The position numbers and the translations under genes were made by a program. DNA of 64,000 nucleotides from Oscillospiraceae bacterium (lineage in GTDB: Bacteria; Bacillota; Clostridia; Oscillospirales; Acutalibacteraceae), in assembly GCA_015066015.1 (NCBI GenBank), contig SVPE01000010.1, positions 1 to 64,000 on the forward strand, written 5' to 3'. Below, one piece after another: positions 16,401 through 26,068 of this stretch (its first letter is position 1; every line of letters starts with the position of its first letter). The notes under the pieces were generated by a model. The model saw only the letters and a list, made by a program, of their open reading frames with translations, was not told the DNA's origin and ran no database searches.

Positions 16401-19400
16401 GAGGACGGAACGGTTCTTGAAACCGATACCAATGTAGAATACGGCACAACACCCACTTATGACGGTGAAACACCCACAAAGCCCGCCGATGCACAGTATA
16501 CTTATACATTCAAGGGCTGGTCACCCGAGGTTACTGAGGTAACAGGTGATGTGACATATACCGCAGTTTATGAAAAAACTCAGAACAGCTTCACCGTAAC
16601 ATGGAAGTTTGCAGACGGCACAGAAAAAACAGAAAGCTATGCTTACGGAGCAACACCCACAGCTCCCGCTAACACAACGGGCTATAACGATGCAAGCGGT
16701 CACCACACATACGCATGGCCTACACTTTCAGAAGTAACAGGTAATGTTACCTACGAGGAAACTCTTTCCACCGCAGGACATACCCCCGGTGCAGCGGCAA
16801 CCTGTCAGGCTCCTCAGACTTGTACAGTCTGCGGCATTGTGCTTGCAGAAAAGCTCGCCCACACCGAGGAAATTATTCCTGCTGTTCCTGCAACCTGCAC
16901 AACTCCCGGTAAGACCGAAGGTAAGAAGTGTTCAGTCTGCGGTGAAATTCTTGTCGCTCAGCAGGATACAGAGCTTGCCGCTCACACCGAGGTTGACGTT
17001 CCAGCAGTGGCTGCAACCTGCACATCAACAGGTCTCACAGCTGGTAAGAAATGTTCAGTCTGCGGCGCTGTTACAGTTGCACAGACAGAAACACCGATGC
17101 TCGCTCATGTAATGGGCGACTGGAGTGAAACAAAGGCTCCCACATGTATCACCGCAGGTGAAAAGACAAGAAAGTGTGCAAATTGTACTCATACCGAAAC
17201 AGAAGCTGTTGCTGCAACAGGTGTGCATGTTTACGGTGAGTGGTCACAGTTCAATAACGGTTCAACTCACAGACGCACCTGTACAGCTGATGTCAATTGT
17301 ACAGCCTTTGAAGAAGAATCACATAACTTCAACGGTGCACTCCGCCAGATGACCGGCAACAATTACCATCAGTACAAGTGTGAAAAGTGTGAAGCATACG
17401 GTGTCGGCACACAGATTAATGCTGGTGAAGCCTGCTTTGAAGAAGGCACAACCTTCACACAGATAGCAGACAATGCAAGCCAGCACACAGAAACCTGTAA
17501 GTGCGGTAACACAAAGACCGATAATCACACATGGTCAGGTTGGGTAGCTGACCCCGAAAACAAGACTGACAATCAGGGCAAGATGTCAAACACCTGTTTA
17601 GAATGCGAATACAAGTTAACAACAGGCTGTACTTATTCTGTGACCAGAAAAGAGCCCACCTGTACAGAAGACGGTCTTGCAACCTATACATGTAAGGATT
17701 GCGGCAACGGCTACACCGTGCTTCTTCCCCAAACAGGTCACGACTACGGCGACTGTACTTATGATGCCGACGGCAACCATAAGAGAGTTTGTGCAAACGA
17801 TGCAAGCCACATCGAAACAGAAGCTTGTACTGATACAGATACAGACAACGATTGCCTTTGCGACAAGTGTTCAAATCTTGTAGCACATAAATACGGTGAA
17901 GCAACATGTGAAGCTCCTGCTACATGTTCAGTCTGCGGAGCAACAACAGGCGAAAAGCTCGGTCACGATTGGGCTGAAACAACCTACAGCTTTGCAGCAG
18001 ACGGCAAGTCCTGCACAGCAACAAGAGAATGCCTGAGAGAAAATTGTGACGTAACAGAAACTGCGACAGCTACAATCACATCCGCTGTTAAGACTCCTGC
18101 TACCTGTACAGTAAACGGTTGGACAACATACACAGCAACCTTCGAAGAAACATGGGCAACAGAACAGTCCAAGGATGTTCAGGATATCGCAATTGATGCA
18201 GATAACCATGACGGCGATACATATACACAAGACGAAGATATCGTTGCAGGTACTTGTGTCAGTAAAAAAACTTGGAACGAAGTAACCTATTGCTCAGACT
18301 GTAAAGCAAAGCTCAGCTCAGAAGCAAAGACAGGTGAAATTGATTCAACAAACCACGAAAACACAAAAAATCACGAACAGACTAATCCTACCTGCCTCAA
18401 CGTAGGTCACACAGCAGGTGTATTCTGTAGTAATTGTGGTAAGTGGATTTCAGGTCACGATGAAATTCCTGCAATCGCTCACAAGAATAAGGAGCATCAC
18501 AAAAAGATTGATTCAACCTGTATGGCAACCGGTACAATTGAATACTGGTCATGTCCCGACTGCGGCAAGAACTTCAGCGATGAAGAATGCACAACAGTAG
18601 TTACAGACCTCACAATTGAAATTAATCCGGACGCTCACAGCTGGGGCGATTGGACACAGACAATTGCTCCCACATGTTCAGCAGCAGGTGAAGACACAAG
18701 AACCTGTAAGCATAATGCAGAGCATAAGGAAACCAGATCGGTTGATATAGTTGCTGACGCTCATAAGTGGGAAACAGAATACACAACAGATATTGAACCC
18801 AAATGTGAAACACCCGGTAGCAAGTCATATCATTGTGAATACTGTGATACAATCAATGAAGCATCAAAGACAGAGATTCCCGCAACTGACCATAACTGGA
18901 ACGAAGGTGTTGTAACAACAGAACCCGGATGTACAACAAAGGGTGAAAAGACCTTCACCTGTCAGAATGACAATTCACATACTAAGACAGAAGATATCCC
19001 CGCTCTTAACCATATCGATGAAGACAACAACGGTTATTGTGACCGTGAAAACTGTAAAGAACTCATCTGTGACCACGTAGGTCAGGATACAGTTCTTAAG
19101 GATGATAAGGCAGCAACCTGCCTTGAAGAAGGTTACACAGGCGACAAGCATTGTAAGAAGTGTGATGTAATTGTTGAATATGGTGAAAAAATTGACGCAC
19201 TCGGTCATAGCTGGAATGCAACCTCATATGACTTTGCAGCAGACGGCAGTGCTTGCACAGCAACAAGAACTTGTAAGAACGATGCAAATCATGTAGAAAC
19301 AGCAACTGCTACAATTGCATCAGCAGTTAAGGCTCCTGCTACATGTACAGTAATGGGCTGGACAACTTATACAGCAACATTTACAGAAACATGGGCAACA

Positions 19401-22400
19401 GAACAGTCCAAGGATGTTCAGGATATCGCAATTGATGCAGATAACCATGACGGCGATACATATACACAAGACGAAGATATCGTTGCAGGTACTTGTGTCA
19501 GTAAAAAAACTTGGAACGAAGTAACCTATTGCTCAGACTGTAAAGCAAAGCTCAGCTCAGAAGCAAAGACAGGTGAAATTGATTCAACAAACCACGAAAA
19601 CACAAAAAATCACGAACAGACTAATCCTACCTGCCTCAACGTAGGTCACACAGCAGGTGTATTCTGTAGTAATTGTGGTAAGTGGATTTCAGGTCACGAT
19701 GAAATTCCTGCAATCGCTCACAAGAATAAGGAGCATCACAAAAAGATTGATTCAACCTGTATGGCAACCGGTACAATTGAATACTGGTCATGTCCCGACT
19801 GCGGCAAGAACTTCAGCGATGAAGAATGCACAACAGTAGTTACAGACCTCACAATTGAAATTAATCCGGACGCTCACAGCTGGGGCGATTGGACACAGAC
19901 AATTGCTCCCACATGTTCAGCAGCAGGTGAAGACACAAGAACCTGTAAGCATAATGCAGAGCATAAGGAAACCAGATCGGTTGATATAGTTGCTGACGCT
20001 CATAAGTGGGAAACAGAATACACAACAGATATTGAACCCAAATGTGAAACACCCGGTAGCAAGTCATATCATTGTGAATACTGTGATACAATCAATGAAG
20101 CATCAAAGACAGAGATTCCCGCAACTGATCATGACTATGATAAGACCAAGTCTGAATCCAATCTTACCCGTCCCGAAATTGTTGACGGTTCATGGACTCA
20201 GGGCTACTACACCTTCACTTGCGGAAATGACAGTAACCACAAGATTAATGAATTTGTTGACAGAGCTTCTTATAGAGATTATGAAGCTGCTAAGAACGAT
20301 CTCGCAGCACTTCAGCAGACAGACCTTACAGCTGAAGCAAAGGAAGCAATTCAGAAGATTCTTGATGAAAATGTCATTGCTGACAACCTTATTGCAAGTG
20401 AACAGAATACAGTTGATTCAGCAACTGCAAATCTTAAAGATGCTTTTGAACAGTACAAGGGCTCACTTAAGACCTACACTGTAACCTTTGTTGTTGACGG
20501 CGTTAAAACAGAGACAACAATTATCAGCGGTAACGATGCAACAGCTCCCACAGATGTCAAGAAGGCATATGATGAGACATATCACTATGAATTTGCCCAG
20601 TGGGATACTGACTTTACAAATGTAACATCAGATCTTACAGTAACAGCTGTATTTAAATCTGTTGATCATACTTATACTCATACTGATAAGGATGATGTGT
20701 ACCATACAGACGCTTGCTCCTGCGGCTATTCAAAGGATGTCAAGCATACTGAAACGAGTGAAGTTACAACCAAGGCTTCATGTGATGCAGACGGTGTAAG
20801 AACTTATACCTGCTCAGTATGTAGCGGTACAAGAACAGAAAAAATCGCAAAGAGAGAGCATAATATCGTTGATACAACAGTAGCAACAGCTCCCACATGT
20901 TCAGCAACCGGTATAATGAATCAGAAGTGTGACCATGGTGAATCTGATGAATATGCAGCATGTGATTACACAACAACAAGAGTTATGGATAAGGTTGCAA
21001 ACGCTCATAATTGGGCAGAAGCAACATACAGCTTTGCAGAAGATGGCAGCACATGTACAGCTGAAAGAGTATGTAAGAATGATGCAAATCATGTTGAAAA
21101 AGCAAATGCAACAATCACATCAGCAGTTAAGACACCTGCAACATGCCTTGAAATGGGTACAACAACCTATACAGCAACATTCGATGTAGACTGGGCAGAA
21201 ACAAAGACACTCGATGTAAAGGATATCAAGGCTCTCGATCACGATTGGGCAGATACAACATACAACTTTGCAGCAGACGGCAAGTCCTGCACAGCTCAGA
21301 GAGTTTGTAAGAGAGACGCAAGCCACGTAGAAAATGCAAACGCTACAATCACTTCTGCAGTTAAGACTCCTGCTACATGTACAGTAGACGGTTGGACAAC
21401 TTACACCGCAACCTTCACAGAAGCTTGGGCGGCTGTACAGACTCTTGATGTTCAGGATATCGCAGCTCTCAAACACGACTGGAATGCTGTATCCTACGAC
21501 TTTGCAGCAGACGGCAAGTCCTGCACAGCTGAAAGAGTATGTAATAGAGCTGATTGCGGTGCAAAGGAAACAGCAACTGCAACAATTACATCGGCAGAAA
21601 AGACTCCTGCTACATGTACAGTAATGGGCTGGACAACTTATACAGCAACATTTACAGAAACATGGGCAGCAGTACAGTACAAGGATGTTCAGGATATCTC
21701 AATTAATGCAAACAACCATGACGGTGAAACATATACCAAGGACGAAGATATCGTTGCAGGTACTTGTATCAGCGAAAAGACTTGGAACGAAGTAACCTAT
21801 TGTTCAGACTGTGATACAAAGCTCAGCACAGTAGCAAAGACAGGCGCAATTGATTCTGAAAACCACGTTACCAAAACAAACCACTTTAAGACAGATGCAA
21901 CCTGTACAGATGTAGGTTACACAGCCGGTGTATTCTGTGAAGATTGTGATAAGTGGATTTCTGGTCACGAAGAAATCCCGGCTCCCGGTCACGATTATAA
22001 GCCAATTGTAACTTCTCCCACCTGTGAAGAAAAGGGTTACACAACCTATACCTGCTCAAAATGTTCCGACAGTTATGTAGCTGATGAGGTTGCAGCTCTC
22101 GGTCACACACCGGCAGCAGCAGTTAAAGAAAACAACAAAGCTCCCACATGTACTGAAAAAGGCTCATACGATTCAGTAGTTTACTGCTCGGTATGTACCA
22201 AGGAGCTCAGCAGAGAAAAGAAGGAAGTTGAAGCTAAGGGTCACGATTACACAAGCACTGTAACAACAGCACCCACCTGCTCAACAGAAGGCGTCAGAAC
22301 ATATATCTGTAATAACGATGCAAGCCATACTTATACAGAAGCTATTGCAAAGCTCACTCACAAGGATGAAAATCCCAGAGATGCAATCTGCGACCTTTGC

Positions 22401-23006
22401 GGAACAACTCTCACCTGCGAACATCCTGAAACTGAACTTCGCAACCAGAAATTCGACTCCTGCATCACTGAGGGTTACACAGGTGATACCTACTGTAAGA
22501 TCTGCGGTAAGCTGCTTGCAAACGGTGAAGTAATTCCCGCAGGCAATCACAAGTTCGGTGAAAAACCTGCAACCGTTATAAATGCAACCTGCATCACAGA
22601 AAGAACCGAGGTTTACAAGTGTGAAAACTGTTCTGCAACAAAGCAGGTAGTCCGTGAAGACGATCAGAAGAAGTATGCTCCTCACACACTCGTAATAATT
22701 ACAGAAATTGAGCCTACCTGTGACAAAGCCGGATTCAATGTGCACTATTGCACATACTGCAGCACTAACGTTGAAGTTGAAACAATCAATCCAACAGGCC
22801 ATATTGACGAAAACGGCGACGGAAACTGTGATGTATTCGGTTGCGGCGGCAAGCTCACTCCCTCCGGTGGCAATGATACAGACAGATGCACCTGTCTCTG
22901 CCACAACGAAGGCTGGTTCTGGAACTTAATTTACAAGATCGTACGCTTCTTCTGGAAACTATTCAAGATTTCAAAAACTTGCGATTGCGGATTTGTTCAC
23001 TATTAA
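13488..23006 (+). CDS. Giant secreted Cys-rich repeat protein, about 3,172 residues
   Basis: Signal peptide: MKNNLFKKSMAVFLSVLMIL, then a hydrophobic run ending near EAEAAA. The N-terminal third is beta-rich and Asn/Tyr/Thr-rich with a FIVAR-like helical module near residues 620-710. Two InlB/List_Bact-type beta-grasp repeats (YTVTWKNEDGTVLE..., FTVTWKFADGTEKTES...) follow at about 960-1090. From about 1100 to the end come dozens of modules of the form ATCTxxG..xxCSVCG..H, interrupted near 2260-2390 by a second FIVAR plus InlB-like pair. A 744-bp exact duplication lies inside the repeats. No LPxTG; the C terminus is DRCTCLCHNEGW, a hydrophobic helix, then CDCGFVHY. It is probably a surface or matrix protein; CxxC pairs may bind metal. 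Start at ATG 13488 gives a sensible signal peptide; ATG 13476 is the alternative. Confidence 0.8.
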   Translation: MKNNLFKKSMAVFLSVLMILSCWVWVAPTEAEAAATTANVTTSFTLSPNGTRGATDWTRLALTGESNAGGTSVVLFRFTNADLKTLAELDEINLQLYAYSCNNRLSHNNVGVTVNADIYYISQNASFVSGQGTNKNANVADTDNAVLGTDYTYENAQNQAKTYFGLSDANLVGSFEQPAINGQDNASLRTGDANCFYTVTDIVKEKAASDEDLSFIVMLRQGYSCSGTRGWSDIYIDSDTIALSGYNVLDELKSRIEAYEGYFSNGTFYTNLQNNYKAYNDAKRYYDAVKYGGVQFDAAIAQQYISAIDTAIANTGTNDTYVDYLNANITSRDGSTVSAAYRKNVIWYPWDFSWDITSNSARPTIQDTYFYFTMPNTIVGITNDSETTFPLHSFFWTTTGSRYVRYVIAGSGTISSGVVGSSDFATMAPWKISNWDNGHPTEGLDPGADGFGGWVFERNYLTDVTLDYFEDNSNNYGYSQDHVYQISSYAQINKSTVGVNATTTYKKVDQGFTFATANSSNRGTTSYGNHYASNYSNYGGALHVVYMDTYKNNYQNWKTLIPAISYQNYNGYVYSDATNVTKNLDYASEIPLNLNLTEANRVGDISSTVTTWAQNINKGANDLANAKAAGTTRVTTKYVDLINAIKAAESTFAGGGAQYTYASWNNFVAAYNAAKAHMASLNPNDSNVQYSSDATAIGNLATALNDARNALEERTYDVTYENMFSFSSWANSASSVLGTPDKGTMTYDVGAGTITVNNNDANTQPNPNDHYSSCGFGNGHYNMTLVPGETYTFEYTTSGGTGDQVHIFFYDDNGNAIANPANRGNAFAHAYGSGRGTSTFSFTAPENATKAAFRFGSTVLGDSITFSDIFMYSHTRGDYADIANWTERPNRTVFNYNQFLGTTLDVPERPGYTFDGWWVDSINPNGQKDEGEQVTDGNGTVVANLQNFGIAQDWVLYSEWTVNKYTVTWKNEDGTVLETDTNVEYGTTPTYDGETPTKPADAQYTYTFKGWSPEVTEVTGDVTYTAVYEKTQNSFTVTWKFADGTEKTESYAYGATPTAPANTTGYNDASGHHTYAWPTLSEVTGNVTYEETLSTAGHTPGAAATCQAPQTCTVCGIVLAEKLAHTEEIIPAVPATCTTPGKTEGKKCSVCGEILVAQQDTELAAHTEVDVPAVAATCTSTGLTAGKKCSVCGAVTVAQTETPMLAHVMGDWSETKAPTCITAGEKTRKCANCTHTETEAVAATGVHVYGEWSQFNNGSTHRRTCTADVNCTAFEEESHNFNGALRQMTGNNYHQYKCEKCEAYGVGTQINAGEACFEEGTTFTQIADNASQHTETCKCGNTKTDNHTWSGWVADPENKTDNQGKMSNTCLECEYKLTTGCTYSVTRKEPTCTEDGLATYTCKDCGNGYTVLLPQTGHDYGDCTYDADGNHKRVCANDASHIETEACTDTDTDNDCLCDKCSNLVAHKYGEATCEAPATCSVCGATTGEKLGHDWAETTYSFAADGKSCTATRECLRENCDVTETATATITSAVKTPATCTVNGWTTYTATFEETWATEQSKDVQDIAIDADNHDGDTYTQDEDIVAGTCVSKKTWNEVTYCSDCKAKLSSEAKTGEIDSTNHENTKNHEQTNPTCLNVGHTAGVFCSNCGKWISGHDEIPAIAHKNKEHHKKIDSTCMATGTIEYWSCPDCGKNFSDEECTTVVTDLTIEINPDAHSWGDWTQTIAPTCSAAGEDTRTCKHNAEHKETRSVDIVADAHKWETEYTTDIEPKCETPGSKSYHCEYCDTINEASKTEIPATDHNWNEGVVTTEPGCTTKGEKTFTCQNDNSHTKTEDIPALNHIDEDNNGYCDRENCKELICDHVGQDTVLKDDKAATCLEEGYTGDKHCKKCDVIVEYGEKIDALGHSWNATSYDFAADGSACTATRTCKNDANHVETATATIASAVKAPATCTVMGWTTYTATFTETWATEQSKDVQDIAIDADNHDGDTYTQDEDIVAGTCVSKKTWNEVTYCSDCKAKLSSEAKTGEIDSTNHENTKNHEQTNPTCLNVGHTAGVFCSNCGKWISGHDEIPAIAHKNKEHHKKIDSTCMATGTIEYWSCPDCGKNFSDEECTTVVTDLTIEINPDAHSWGDWTQTIAPTCSAAGEDTRTCKHNAEHKETRSVDIVADAHKWETEYTTDIEPKCETPGSKSYHCEYCDTINEASKTEIPATDHDYDKTKSESNLTRPEIVDGSWTQGYYTFTCGNDSNHKINEFVDRASYRDYEAAKNDLAALQQTDLTAEAKEAIQKILDENVIADNLIASEQNTVDSATANLKDAFEQYKGSLKTYTVTFVVDGVKTETTIISGNDATAPTDVKKAYDETYHYEFAQWDTDFTNVTSDLTVTAVFKSVDHTYTHTDKDDVYHTDACSCGYSKDVKHTETSEVTTKASCDADGVRTYTCSVCSGTRTEKIAKREHNIVDTTVATAPTCSATGIMNQKCDHGESDEYAACDYTTTRVMDKVANAHNWAEATYSFAEDGSTCTAERVCKNDANHVEKANATITSAVKTPATCLEMGTTTYTATFDVDWAETKTLDVKDIKALDHDWADTTYNFAADGKSCTAQRVCKRDASHVENANATITSAVKTPATCTVDGWTTYTATFTEAWAAVQTLDVQDIAALKHDWNAVSYDFAADGKSCTAERVCNRADCGAKETATATITSAEKTPATCTVMGWTTYTATFTETWAAVQYKDVQDISINANNHDGETYTKDEDIVAGTCISEKTWNEVTYCSDCDTKLSTVAKTGAIDSENHVTKTNHFKTDATCTDVGYTAGVFCEDCDKWISGHEEIPAPGHDYKPIVTSPTCEEKGYTTYTCSKCSDSYVADEVAALGHTPAAAVKENNKAPTCTEKGSYDSVVYCSVCTKELSREKKEVEAKGHDYTSTVTTAPTCSTEGVRTYICNNDASHTYTEAIAKLTHKDENPRDAICDLCGTTLTCEHPETELRNQKFDSCITEGYTGDTYCKICGKLLANGEVIPAGNHKFGEKPATVINATCITERTEVYKCENCSATKQVVREDDQKKYAPHTLVIITEIEPTCDKAGFNVHYCTYCSTNVEVETINPTGHIDENGDGNCDVFGCGGKLTPSGGNDTDRCTCLCHNEGWFWNLIYKIVRFFWKLFKISKTCDCGFVHY
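18146..18889 (+). repeat. 744-bp direct repeat, copy 1
   Basis: Identical base for base, as read by eye, to 19385-20128 (offset 1,239 bp). It encodes 248 residues of Cys-rich modules from ETWATEQSKDVQDI to SKTEIPATDH. It has the look of an in-frame, recent duplication within the giant gene. Confidence 0.85.
19385..20128 (+). repeat. 744-bp direct repeat, copy 2
   Basis: Second copy of 18146-18889. Sequence diverges immediately outside both ends (base 18145 versus 19384; 18890 versus 20129), which defines the limits. Confidence 0.85.
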
Positions 23007-23053
23007 TCCGAACCGGAAACTGATAATTTAAATGCTGAATAACTTCAGCTGAC

Positions 23054-23082
23054 AAAATAGCCGGCGTAACGCCGGCTATTTT
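23054..23082 (+). terminator. Terminator of the giant gene
   Basis: AAAATAGCCGGCG (23054-23066) and CGCCGGCTATTTT (23070-23082): perfect 13-bp stem with a 3-nt loop. Confidence 0.8.
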
Positions 23083-23103
23083 GATTTATTCATTAGCACT
23101 ATA

Positions 23104-23136
23104 AAAAAGCCGCCAGATTAAATCTGACGGCTTTTT
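23104..23136 (-). terminator. Terminator of the TraD-like ATPase operon
   Basis: AAAAAGCCG-type stem (23104-23119 with 23121-23136), one mismatch, with T runs on both strands; lies 20 nt past the stop at 23157. Confidence 0.75.
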
Positions 23137-23156
23137 CGCTTTTATATCAATTTAAA

Positions 23157-24449
23157 TTATAACTTCTTGAACTGGAAACGGAACGGATTGCTTCCGGGAA
23201 AACCTATAATCGCCTGACCGATACCCAGGTTTGATATATCCCAATCTTCAACAACATTGCTTTCCCGGACGTTCTCAACAATACCTCTGCCCTGAACAGA
23301 GGCCATATAAATTTCCTTCTTGAGATTCTGACCGAACATTTCTTTAATATATTCCTTTGACTGTGGGTCATTCACACGAAAGCATACAGATGTCAGGAAT
23401 CCCGAAAGCAGGCTTCGCGCCCTGTTTTCGCCGTAATTTTCATATACCTGATCAATGTTCTGTATACCGATCATAAACTTTACACCGAGGCTTCTGCCGA
23501 AGTTTACGGCATCGTCAACGTGCTGCAGGTTAGGAATAAGACTGAACTCATCGGTGATAAAATAGACATTACCTTCACTTTTTTTGCGGCAGAGTGCTTC
23601 TTTAATCGCAAGGTCAAATAAAAGACTGTAAATTGGTGAAAGCATATTTCCTATTCCGAGGTCGTATTCTATAAAAACAATTTTGCCGCCTTTTTGTCTT
23701 ACTATGTTTCTCATCGACAAGGTTCCTTCCTTTTTGAAGTTACCCAGAAAAATCTCTCTCGACATCTGCTGAAGTTCAGAAATAACGCCCTGTGTCTGCG
23801 GAGATCTGTCATCAAATATGTAGTTTTTCATCGCTCTGAGGTCATCATGAGTATCAAGTATATCTCTTATTGCCTGATTAGGCGATGAATCGAGGAATGC
23901 TCTTAGCGCAGCATTGTTCTGCTTCAGTTCTTTGTTACGGCTGAAATGGGTAAGAATCGCCGAAAAAAGATCCTTTGCAGCAGTAGGGAAAAATGGCTGA
24001 TTGGTTTTTTCCAACTTCTGGTGGAAAAGCGACTTTGCAATTTCAACAATATTTTCTTCCATATGTTCGTCGCATTCTATTTCATTGAAGATATTCCAAT
24101 AGTCCGGACCGTCGGAGCCGGTTGCCGTATTATCATTACTGATTACAATATCTCCCGGACGGTAAAAGGTTTTATAAAAATCACCCTTGGTATCAAAGAT
24201 TACCATAACATCATTCTGAGTCATATTTCTTCTCAGCTGAAGTACAAGCTGGTTAAATGTATTCGTTTTACCTGTTCCAATTCCGCCAAGCAGCATCAAG
24301 TGGCGACTGAGTAAATTCTCATCAAGGGGCAGATAAATATCCCTGCCGTCAGCACCGCTTCCGTAAAAATAGCACTTTGCCTCGTCTACCTTATACGCAT
24401 CGGGATAATCTTTAAGCTCATTGCCTTCAAAAACTTCTATCTTTTTCAT
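23157..24449 (-). CDS. TraD/VirD4-like coupling ATPase homologue
   Basis: A 430-residue P-loop ATPase of the TraG/TraD (VirD4) and HerA-FtsK class. Walker A is GGIGTGKTN (55-63), Walker B is VYFITDEFSLI near 305-315, and the C-terminal block resembles TraD-type proteins that scan for conjugation or secretion substrates (SLGVKFMIGIQNIDQVYENYG). Unlike classical VirD4/TraG it has no N-terminal transmembrane segments, so it would be soluble or recruited by the zinc-ribbon membrane proteins encoded upstream. It is the last gene of a four-gene operon; 15 nt separate it from the coiled-coil gene. No relaxase, VirB4 or pilus genes are near. Substrate is unknown. Start supported by AAAAGGAG. Confidence 0.8.
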   Translation of the reverse strand: MKKIEVFEGNELKDYPDAYKVDEAKCYFYGSGADGRDIYLPLDENLLSRHLMLLGGIGTGKTNTFNQLVLQLRRNMTQNDVMVIFDTKGDFYKTFYRPGDIVISNDNTATGSDGPDYWNIFNEIECDEHMEENIVEIAKSLFHQKLEKTNQPFFPTAAKDLFSAILTHFSRNKELKQNNAALRAFLDSSPNQAIRDILDTHDDLRAMKNYIFDDRSPQTQGVISELQQMSREIFLGNFKKEGTLSMRNIVRQKGGKIVFIEYDLGIGNMLSPIYSLLFDLAIKEALCRKKSEGNVYFITDEFSLIPNLQHVDDAVNFGRSLGVKFMIGIQNIDQVYENYGENRARSLLSGFLTSVCFRVNDPQSKEYIKEMFGQNLKKEIYMASVQGRGIVENVRESNVVEDWDISNLGIGQAIIGFPGSNPFRFQFKKL

Positions 24450-24464
24450 AAATGTACTCTCCTT

Positions 24465-25979
24465 TTAATAGCCATAGCCCTGATAATAGTCGTATTCCTG
24501 CGCCTGAGCGGCCTCCTGCTCATTCATCTTTGCCTGCTGAAGATTTTCACTGGCCTCCCGAACATTCTCATATGCCTCTCCGCGTTCCTGAATCGCCTGC
24601 GCAGCCTCTGCATTTGCAATGTCCGCTTCACGCTGCTCCCACACGGCATTTTCATTAGCCTTTTCTGCTTTTCCTTGCAGTTCATCCGCTTCACCCTGCG
24701 CCTTCTCGGCTTCTTCAGCTTTTTCTTCGTCTTTGCTCAGCTCGTCGGCTTTCTGCTGAGCTTCATCTGCATCCTGTTGAAGAGCATCAGCCTTTTCTCT
24801 TGCCGCCTTAGCCTCTTGCTCCTCTTCTACAGCCTTATCCATCGCCTCATTGGCACGCTTGTCAGCTTCAGCATATTCTTCCTGAGCTTTTTCGAGCTCT
24901 TGTTCAGCCTTCTGTGTTTCACTTTGAGCCTTTTCAAGCTCAGACTGTTGATTTTCAGCTTCGGCTTGAGCTTCTGCCTCTGCCTCATCCTCACCATTAT
25001 CCTTTTCGTAGGTTGTCTCGCTTTTTGTCGTCATCGCCTCATTCATTAAACCTTCAACGATGCCTGCCTGCAGATTAAACAGATGTGCAGCTATAATTTC
25101 TTCTCCTGAGGCTTTTTCGTAGTCAATCTCGATCTTTGTTTCAGACTTTACAGAAAGCTCCTCTTCTTCGGTAATTTCCTCATCATTTTCCGTTACCTTA
25201 GATGAATCTTTAACACTTGTTTCGTGAGTTATTTTTGTGCCTTCACTCATCTGCACAGAAGTTTTACTCTTTCCCTCAACAGATTCTGATTCACTGTTCT
25301 CATCACTTGACGAAGAAACATTGACAGAGCTTTCCTTCTCAATATTTCCCATTTTGACTTTGTTTCCGGCTGTAACCGAGTTATCCGAGCTTCCGTCAAG
25401 CCCCACAGAATTAGAGGCATCAACATAAGATTCAACATGATAATTGTCTGTGCCCACTCTCGTAGAGGCATGATAGTCATTAGTGAACGTAATGTTTTCA
25501 CCGTTGAAATTCACCTTTGAGGAAGCTTTTTCTGTATCAGTAATAAAGCCTTCTTTTCTGGTTGATGTAACCGATGATGACAAATCCAGTCCATCCTTCA
25601 TACTGAATCTCTCTGCATTTTCAATTCCCAGTGTCTCCTGTATTGTACCGTCATCATACTTAAAATCCAGATTCTGTGAGTGTTTGGCTGACAAATCATC
25701 AGCCTTGACATTTACGGACGTTGTATCGCTTGCATCAGCAGAGAAAAAATCGTTCACCTTTGCAGAAAGCTTTGATTTTGATGTAATATCAAAACCCGAA
25801 TCAAGCGATAAATCAGTTGTTATGCTCTCACTGAGCGTAACATCAGGTGTAAGAGCCTGCTCATGGCTTACAGTTGTATTTATTCCGTCGGCCTCGAAAT
25901 TGACTTCAGCGCTTAAATTACCCGGATCTCCGACGTCACCCGAAAGATCGTCCGGATTAAAGAAATCATTAGCGTCCAT
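24465..25979 (-). CDS. Acidic beta-rich/coiled-coil protein, unknown function
   Basis: A 504-residue strongly acidic protein without cysteine, signal peptide or membrane segment. Residues 1-300 are Ser/Thr/Asp/Val-rich with an alternating pattern (for example SSVTSTRK, SVNVSSSSDENSESESVEGK) suggesting beta-solenoid or intrinsically disordered structure. Residues about 330-490 are Ala/Glu/Gln/Lys heptads (SELEKAQSETQKAEQELEKA and onward), a long coiled coil. It ends in the aromatic tail EYDYYQGYGY. It could be a filament, scaffold or substrate for the ATPase encoded 15 nt downstream. I do not recognise a family. Start supported by AGGAGGGTAATATG. Confidence 0.75.
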   Translation of the reverse strand: MDANDFFNPDDLSGDVGDPGNLSAEVNFEADGINTTVSHEQALTPDVTLSESITTDLSLDSGFDITSKSKLSAKVNDFFSADASDTTSVNVKADDLSAKHSQNLDFKYDDGTIQETLGIENAERFSMKDGLDLSSSVTSTRKEGFITDTEKASSKVNFNGENITFTNDYHASTRVGTDNYHVESYVDASNSVGLDGSSDNSVTAGNKVKMGNIEKESSVNVSSSSDENSESESVEGKSKTSVQMSEGTKITHETSVKDSSKVTENDEEITEEEELSVKSETKIEIDYEKASGEEIIAAHLFNLQAGIVEGLMNEAMTTKSETTYEKDNGEDEAEAEAQAEAENQQSELEKAQSETQKAEQELEKAQEEYAEADKRANEAMDKAVEEEQEAKAAREKADALQQDADEAQQKADELSKDEEKAEEAEKAQGEADELQGKAEKANENAVWEQREADIANAEAAQAIQERGEAYENVREASENLQQAKMNEQEAAQAQEYDYYQGYGY

Positions 25980-26068
25980 ATTACCCTCCTAAGTAAAACA
26001 GTCTTCTTCTGAAATCCGATTTATATTTAACCGTATCAATCAGAAAAAGACTGTAAAATCAATTTATT

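Noticed and set aside
14277-22904. Long antisense frames opposite the giant gene
   Set aside because: They are shadows produced by codon bias of the repeats and lack start signals.
16700-22990. CRISPR array or tandem DNA repeat
   Set aside because: The regularity comes from protein repeats with diverged codons; no constant short repeat with unique spacers.
24452-25992. + strand frames opposite the coiled-coil gene
   Set aside because: Mirror the Glu/Ala/Lys heptads as Phe/Ser/Leu-rich peptides; no ribosome binding sites.
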